A DNA stretch of 48,771 nucleotides, taken from the NCBI RefSeq assembly GCF_013778455.1, contig NZ_JACEHE010000043.1, positions 1 to 48,771 on the forward strand. The letters are read 5' to 3'. A program made the position numbers and the translations under genes. The notes beneath the pieces are model-generated. The model saw only the letters and a list, made by a program, of their open reading frames with translations. It ran no database searches and was not told the DNA's origin. This DNA is from Streptomyces himalayensis subsp. himalayensis. GTDB lineage: Bacteria; Actinomycetota; Actinomycetes; Streptomycetales; Streptomycetaceae. Positions 45,111 through 48,771 of the stretch are shown piece after piece. Within the stretch, counting starts at the first letter, position 1. The number at the start of each line of letters is the position of its first letter.

Positions 45111-47780
45111 ATGACCACGGGAGACCTGGGCGTCGACACTCGTACGAGGAGTTCTGTGATCACCGCGCGCGCGGCTGCCACCTTCGACCCCGTCGGGCGT
45201 TCTGTCGCTACTGCCCGCTCCTTCGTCCGCGACACCCTCCAGGGGTGGGGATTCACCGACATCGTCGACGACGCGGTGGTCCTCACCAGCGAGCTCGTCA
45301 CCAACGCGGTGGTGCACGCCGGCACCGCCGCCGAAGTCCTCTGTCTTCGCACAGGCGACGGCGCACGGATCGAGGTCGCCGACCGCTACCCGGAGCGCGA
45401 GATCCCCCTCCAGCAGTCCCTCGCGACCATGGGCAGCCCCGACCGCGAGGGCGGCAGGGGGCTGCAGCTCTGCGCCGCGCTGGCCTCCCGCTGGGGCGTC
45501 GACTACACCCCCACGCACAAACAGGTGTGGTTCCAACTCGACCTCCCGGAACGGCCGGTGGGGATCCGCACAGCCGGTCCCTCGCTCCCCACCGACCTGC
45601 TGCCGCTGGCCGACGGCCGCGTACGGGTCGCAGTCATCCAGATCGACCGGACCGGCGCCGTCACGGCCTGGAACGAGGACGCCGAGGAGCTCTTCGGGTA
45701 CGCGGCGGACCAGGTCACCGGCAAGCCCCTCACGGACTTCGCGGCCTGGCCGCACACCCCCGGCACCAGCACCGGCATCGCCGAGGCCCTCCAACTCTCG
45801 CGCTGGGAGGGCAGTTACGGCATCCGGGGCGCCGACGGCCGCGTCACACCCGTCTACGCCTCGCATCTACGGGTCCGCGACGCCGACGGGGACCCGTCCA
45901 CTGTCTGCCTTCTCGTACGCGACCACGAGCGCGCCGTCCTGCAGACCCCGCTGCGCGGCCCGGTCCACCCGGACCCCGCAAACCTGACCGAAGGTCATGC
46001 CGCGGACCCTTTCGAGGTGTTCATCGGCTCCCCGGCACCGGACGATCTGGACGGGCTCCTGCAGCGCACCGTGGAGCGCGCCCGGGACATGCTCGACGGC
46101 GACGCAGCGTTCCTCCTGCTGGCAACCGACGACGAGACGGAGCTGGAGGTCCGCGCCTCCACCGGACTGCCGTCGGCCCGCCAGCGCTTCGCCCGCGTCC
46201 CCGTCGAAGCGGGGCCTGGCCGTTACGGTTCGGCGCGCATGCCGTCCGTCCATGAAGATCTCTCTGAGGTCCCCGGCGCCGTGCCGCTGCTCAACGGCAC
46301 GGGACTGCGCTCCGTCGTCACGGTCCCCTTGAAGGTCGAGGGGCGCCTCACGGGCTCCCTCGGCGTGGCGGCGGAGGCGCCCGACCGGTACTCCAACGAG
46401 GAGGCCCTGCGCCTCCAGTTCGCCGCCGACCGCATCGCCCTCGCCGTGGAGTCCGCCCGACTCGGCGAGCTGGAGAGACACCGCCGGGGCTCGCTGTCCT
46501 TCCTCGTCGAGGCATCCGACCTCCTCGCGGGCACCCTGGACCGCGACCAGACTCTGGCCCTCATGGCCCAGATGACGGTCCCGACCCTGGCCACGTGGTG
46601 CGCGGTCTATACGATCGCCGACCAGTCGTCCGAGCCCTACCTCTCGTACGTGCTGCACGAGGACGAGGAGCGCATCGACGGTCTCAAGGCCCTGCTGGCG
46701 CGCATCGCCCCGCCCGACCCGGTCCCGACGCCGGGCGCCCGCGTGTGGAACACCCCCTCCGAGGCCGCCCACGAGGCGGCGCTGCGCACCTCCATGCGCA
46801 GCCTGGGCCTCGGCGAGCCGGCCAGCGTGAGCTCCGGCATCGGTACGACTCTGGCGACCTCATCGGCGGTCGGCGGAGAGACCGTCGTCCTCCCCCTGGT
46901 GGCCCGCAACCGCGTCATCGGGATGCTCACCCTCGGCAAGCCCTCCGACGAACACTTCCGCCAGGAGGACCTCGAACTCGCCGAGGACCTCTCCCGCAGG
47001 GCCGCCCTCGCCCTCGACAACGCCCGCCTGTACTCGGAGCGCACGGCGATCAGCCAGTCTCTCCAGCGCAGCCTGCTCCCTCCGGAACTCCCCGATGTGC
47101 CGGGCGTCGAGGTGGAGGTCATCTATCGCGCGGCGGGCGAGGGCAACGAGGTCGGCGGTGACTTCTACGACCTCTTCCCCATCCGCGACGGCGCCTACGG
47201 CTTCGCGATCGGCGACGTCTGCGGTACGGGACCGGAGGCGGCGGCCGTCACAGGTCTGGCCCGGCACGCCCTGCGGCTGCTGGCACGCGAGGGCTTCGGC
47301 GGCCCCGCTGTCCTGGAGCGCCTCAACGCCGCGATCCTCGACGAGGGAGCCCGCAGCCGCTTTCTGACCCTGCTCTACGGCGAGTTGTGGCCCCAGGAGG
47401 ACGGCTCGGCCGTCCTGAAGGTGGTCTGCGCCGGCCACCCCCTGCCGCTTCGCCTGCGCCAGGACGGCACGGTGGAACCGGCTGCTGAACCGCAGCCGCT
47501 CCTTGGCGTCATGGACGATCTGGAGCTGTACGAGCAGACGGTCGTCCTTGACCCGGGCGACGTCCTGCTCTGCGTCACCGACGGCGTCACGGAGCGCCGC
47601 GAGGGCACGCGCATGCTCGGCGACGACGGCCTCACGGATGTTCTGACCACCTGCACGGGCCTCACGGCCGGCGCAGTTGCCGCCCGCATCATGCGCGCTG
47701 TGGAGCGTTTCGCGTCAGACGCGCCCTCGGACGACATGGCGATTCTGGCGATGCGGGTACCCGGTCTTCAGAAGGACTGA
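45111..47780 (+). CDS. osaC: OsaC-like multidomain anti-sigma kinase / PP2C phosphatase
   Basis: An 889-residue regulator. The N-terminal RsbW-like ATPase domain (about 15-150) has VVLTSELVTNAVVHAG and GGRGLQLCAALASRWGV. A PAS domain (about 165-275) has TAWNEDAEELFGYAADQVTG. Two GAF-like domains (about 320-450 and 475-645) follow, then a SpoIIE/PP2C phosphatase (about 660-885) with metal-site segments GGDFYDLF, AIGDVCGTGPEAA and SDDMAIL. In S. coelicolor OsaC is needed to return SigB activity to baseline after osmotic shock. ATG 45111 has GGAGGGG upstream. It is divergent from osaA, and a strong terminator follows. Confidence 0.92.
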   Translation: MTTGDLGVDTRTRSSVITARAAATFDPVGRSVATARSFVRDTLQGWGFTDIVDDAVVLTSELVTNAVVHAGTAAEVLCLRTGDGARIEVADRYPEREIPLQQSLATMGSPDREGGRGLQLCAALASRWGVDYTPTHKQVWFQLDLPERPVGIRTAGPSLPTDLLPLADGRVRVAVIQIDRTGAVTAWNEDAEELFGYAADQVTGKPLTDFAAWPHTPGTSTGIAEALQLSRWEGSYGIRGADGRVTPVYASHLRVRDADGDPSTVCLLVRDHERAVLQTPLRGPVHPDPANLTEGHAADPFEVFIGSPAPDDLDGLLQRTVERARDMLDGDAAFLLLATDDETELEVRASTGLPSARQRFARVPVEAGPGRYGSARMPSVHEDLSEVPGAVPLLNGTGLRSVVTVPLKVEGRLTGSLGVAAEAPDRYSNEEALRLQFAADRIALAVESARLGELERHRRGSLSFLVEASDLLAGTLDRDQTLALMAQMTVPTLATWCAVYTIADQSSEPYLSYVLHEDEERIDGLKALLARIAPPDPVPTPGARVWNTPSEAAHEAALRTSMRSLGLGEPASVSSGIGTTLATSSAVGGETVVLPLVARNRVIGMLTLGKPSDEHFRQEDLELAEDLSRRAALALDNARLYSERTAISQSLQRSLLPPELPDVPGVEVEVIYRAAGEGNEVGGDFYDLFPIRDGAYGFAIGDVCGTGPEAAAVTGLARHALRLLAREGFGGPAVLERLNAAILDEGARSRFLTLLYGELWPQEDGSAVLKVVCAGHPLPLRLRQDGTVEPAAEPQPLLGVMDDLELYEQTVVLDPGDVLLCVTDGVTERREGTRMLGDDGLTDVLTTCTGLTAGAVAARIMRAVERFASDAPSDDMAILAMRVPGLQKD

Positions 47781-47800
47781 GACCTCGGCCGGAGACCAAA

Positions 47801-47829
47801 AAGGCCTCCGCCCGATGGGCGGAGGCCTT
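47801..47829. terminator. Bidirectional terminator between osaC and tRNA-Thr
   Basis: A perfect 13-bp stem AAGGCCTCCGCCC / GGGCGGAGGCCTT (47801-47813 with 47817-47829) with a three-base loop, 20 bp after the osaC stop and seven bases past the tRNA 3-prime end on the other strand. Confidence 0.92.
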
Positions 47830-47835
47830 GTGCTG

Positions 47836-47911
47836 TGGAGCCCCCAAACGGAATCGAACCGTTGACCTTCTCCTTACCATGGAGACGCTCTGCCGACTGA
47901 GCTATAGGGGC
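47836..47911 (-). tRNA. tRNA-Thr (anticodon GGT), CCA encoded
   Basis: The reverse strand folds as a complete cloverleaf. The acceptor GCCCCTA pairs with TGGGGGC (one G-T pair), the D arm is GCTC-AGTCGGCA-GAGC, and the anticodon arm TCTCC-ATGGTAA-GGAGA gives anticodon GGT. The T arm is AACGG-TTCGATT-CCGTT, with discriminator T and encoded CCA (47836-47838). It reads ACC/ACT threonine codons. Confidence 0.97.
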
Positions 47912-47950
47912 CGGCCGCCTTACGCGGTTTCCCGCGCGGCAACGGAATAA

Positions 47951-47956
47951 ATCATA
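47951..47956 (-). promoter_or_regulatory. -10 element of the tRNA-Thr promoter
   Basis: On the reverse strand TATGAT stands 39 bases before the mature tRNA 5-prime end, in a short AT-rich patch. No good -35 hexamer is present at 16-18 bases. Confidence 0.45.
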
Positions 47957-47995
47957 CCCCGAACTCGCGTGTGTTCCGAACAGCCGGCCACGGGC

Positions 47996-48676
47996 TCAGA
48001 ACGCAGGCTGCAGCAGCCCGCCGAGCGCGTTGCAGGCCGAGACGATCCGGTGTATCTCGCGCCGCGAAAGTGAGGCATCGACGGGCAGCGCCAGAGTCTC
48101 GTCGGCGGCCCGCTCTGTCTCCGGCAGACAGATGTCGCGCCGGAAGCCGGGAATGCGGTGCAGGGGTGTTTTGACCGGCACACGTCCGTCAACTCCCCTG
48201 GCACGTATGGCCCGTACAAAGGCGTCCCGGTCCGGCCTCCCGTTTCCGGGAACCCGTACGACGTACTGCTGATAGGTGTGCCGCACGCTACCGATGGGCG
48301 TTATCACTCCGCCGAGCCGCTGGTCGAGGTAGGCGGCATGCGCTCGCCGCTGCGCCACCCCGTCGATCGGCGGCGCGTCCAACTCGCTGTGTTCCAGCAC
48401 GAGAAGGCCGTGGCGCTGCCCAATGCTCCGCAGAGCATCGACATCAGCCGGCCGTCCGAAGCGGTGTACGACGACGACTGCCGCCGTACGCGGGGTTATC
48501 GCACCCGCAACGGCCGCGGGATCAAGGCAGTACGTCACCGGGTCTATGTCGGCGAAGACAGGTACTGCTCCAGCCAGGACCACAGCCTCTGCGACTTCGA
48601 CGTTCCCGAACGCCGGCACCACGACCTCGTCGCCGGCGCCGATGCCAGCGGCCTTCAGGATTCCAACTGTCCCCAT
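47996..48676 (-). CDS. Shortened DegT/DnrJ/EryC1-like protein lacking the PLP-lysine segment
   Basis: About 226 residues, against about 370-400 in working DegT/DnrJ/EryC1 aminotransferases. The N-terminal part is clear: ILKAAGIGAGDEVVVPAFGN, VLAGAVPVFADIDPVTYCLD and TAAVVVVHRFGRPADVDAL. The C-terminal part is also present: YQQYVVRVPGNGRPDRDAF and LPETERAADETLALPVDASL. Between them (after HGLLVLEHSELDAP) the segment with the G-D...S-F...K PLP lysine and glycine loop is missing, so transamination is not expected. The frame has no stop codon and stays conserved in character, suggesting a binding or regulatory role rather than decay (inference). The start ATG 48676 is uncertain; the frame is open upstream, but a terminator hairpin lies there. 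Confidence 0.72.
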   Translation of the reverse strand: MGTVGILKAAGIGAGDEVVVPAFGNVEVAEAVVLAGAVPVFADIDPVTYCLDPAAVAGAITPRTAAVVVVHRFGRPADVDALRSIGQRHGLLVLEHSELDAPPIDGVAQRRAHAAYLDQRLGGVITPIGSVRHTYQQYVVRVPGNGRPDRDAFVRAIRARGVDGRVPVKTPLHRIPGFRRDICLPETERAADETLALPVDASLSRREIHRIVSACNALGGLLQPAF

Positions 48677-48727
48677 GGGGGGATGCTGACCGCGCAACGT
48701 GAACGCAAGATGACGCAGAACGAAAAA

Positions 48728-48763
48728 GAGCTGGTCCCCCAACCGAAGTCGGGGGACCAGCTC
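48728..48763 (-). terminator. Terminator of a gene beyond the right edge
   Basis: A perfect 13-bp stem GAGCTGGTCCCCC / GGGGGACCAGCTC (48728-48740 with 48751-48763) with a 10-base loop. On the reverse strand it is followed by five T residues (48723-48727), a classical Rho-independent terminator for a reverse-strand gene or RNA to the right. Confidence 0.9.
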
Positions 48764-48771
48764 AATCAAAG

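Noticed and set aside
47836..47911. Integration site of a mobile element at tRNA-Thr
   Set aside because: No integrase and no repeated tRNA end is visible in the window; neighbours on both sides look like core genes.

Overview
The window is a segment of a Streptomyces-type chromosome. GC content is high, codon third positions are almost all G or C, GTG and TTG starts are common, and ATGA/GTGA overlaps occur. From memory, the gene order from the glutamate operon to the end (gluRK/gluABCD, cysteine dioxygenase, recX-recA, lhr, nei2, dps, clgR, pgsA, rimO, ftsK, osaB, osaA, osaC) is the core order of Streptomyces coelicolor around SCO5746-SCO5779. No transposase, integrase, phage gene or CRISPR array was seen.

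Left edge (1-3.7 kb): an accessory-looking redox operon. It encodes a LipB-type octanoyltransferase paralogue, an iron-sulfur protein of the QueG/reductive-dehalogenase type fused to an SCP2-like domain, and a phthalate-dioxygenase-reductase (PDR) type flavin/[2Fe-2S] reductase. The reductase frame is interrupted by one in-frame amber codon. The tail of an NmrA-like oxidoreductase precedes the operon.

Glutamate block (4-11.8 kb): a membrane-anchored TAXI-type binding protein without TRAP permease genes, the convergent sensor kinase/regulator pair GluK-GluR, and the divergent ABC importer gluABCD. Two hairpins lie between gluB and gluC, and a 15-bp-stem terminator closes the operon.

Sulfur and recombination block (11.9-19.7 kb): an FAD monooxygenase, a repeat-filled spacer, and a cysteine-rich leader peptide with a leaderless promoter ahead of cysteine dioxygenase and a rhodanese. 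Then come recX-recA with a variant SOS box, an AI-2E-family membrane protein and a DUF3046 protein.

Middle (19.7-31.5 kb): a terpenoid-cyclase-like barrel protein; an AraC regulator with the AzlCD branched-chain amino acid exporter, where AzlC carries five exact 21-bp repeats; the giant helicase Lhr; the DNA glycosylase Nei2; an SDR; a small membrane protein; Dps; and ClgR, which ends in a Val-Ala-Ala tail.

Right part (31.5-48.8 kb): a reverse-strand run of ftsK, a RodZ-like HTH membrane protein, rimO, pgsA and pncC. It is followed by the osmotic stress genes osaB (response regulator), osaA (hybrid kinase with a very long HAMP ladder) and divergent osaC (anti-sigma/PP2C phosphatase). A tRNA-Thr(GGT) and a shortened DegT-like aminotransferase homologue lacking the usual PLP-lysine segment end the window.

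Six or more unrelated tandem repeat arrays lie in or beside coding sequence, so this strain's copy of the core region is unusually rich in minisatellites.
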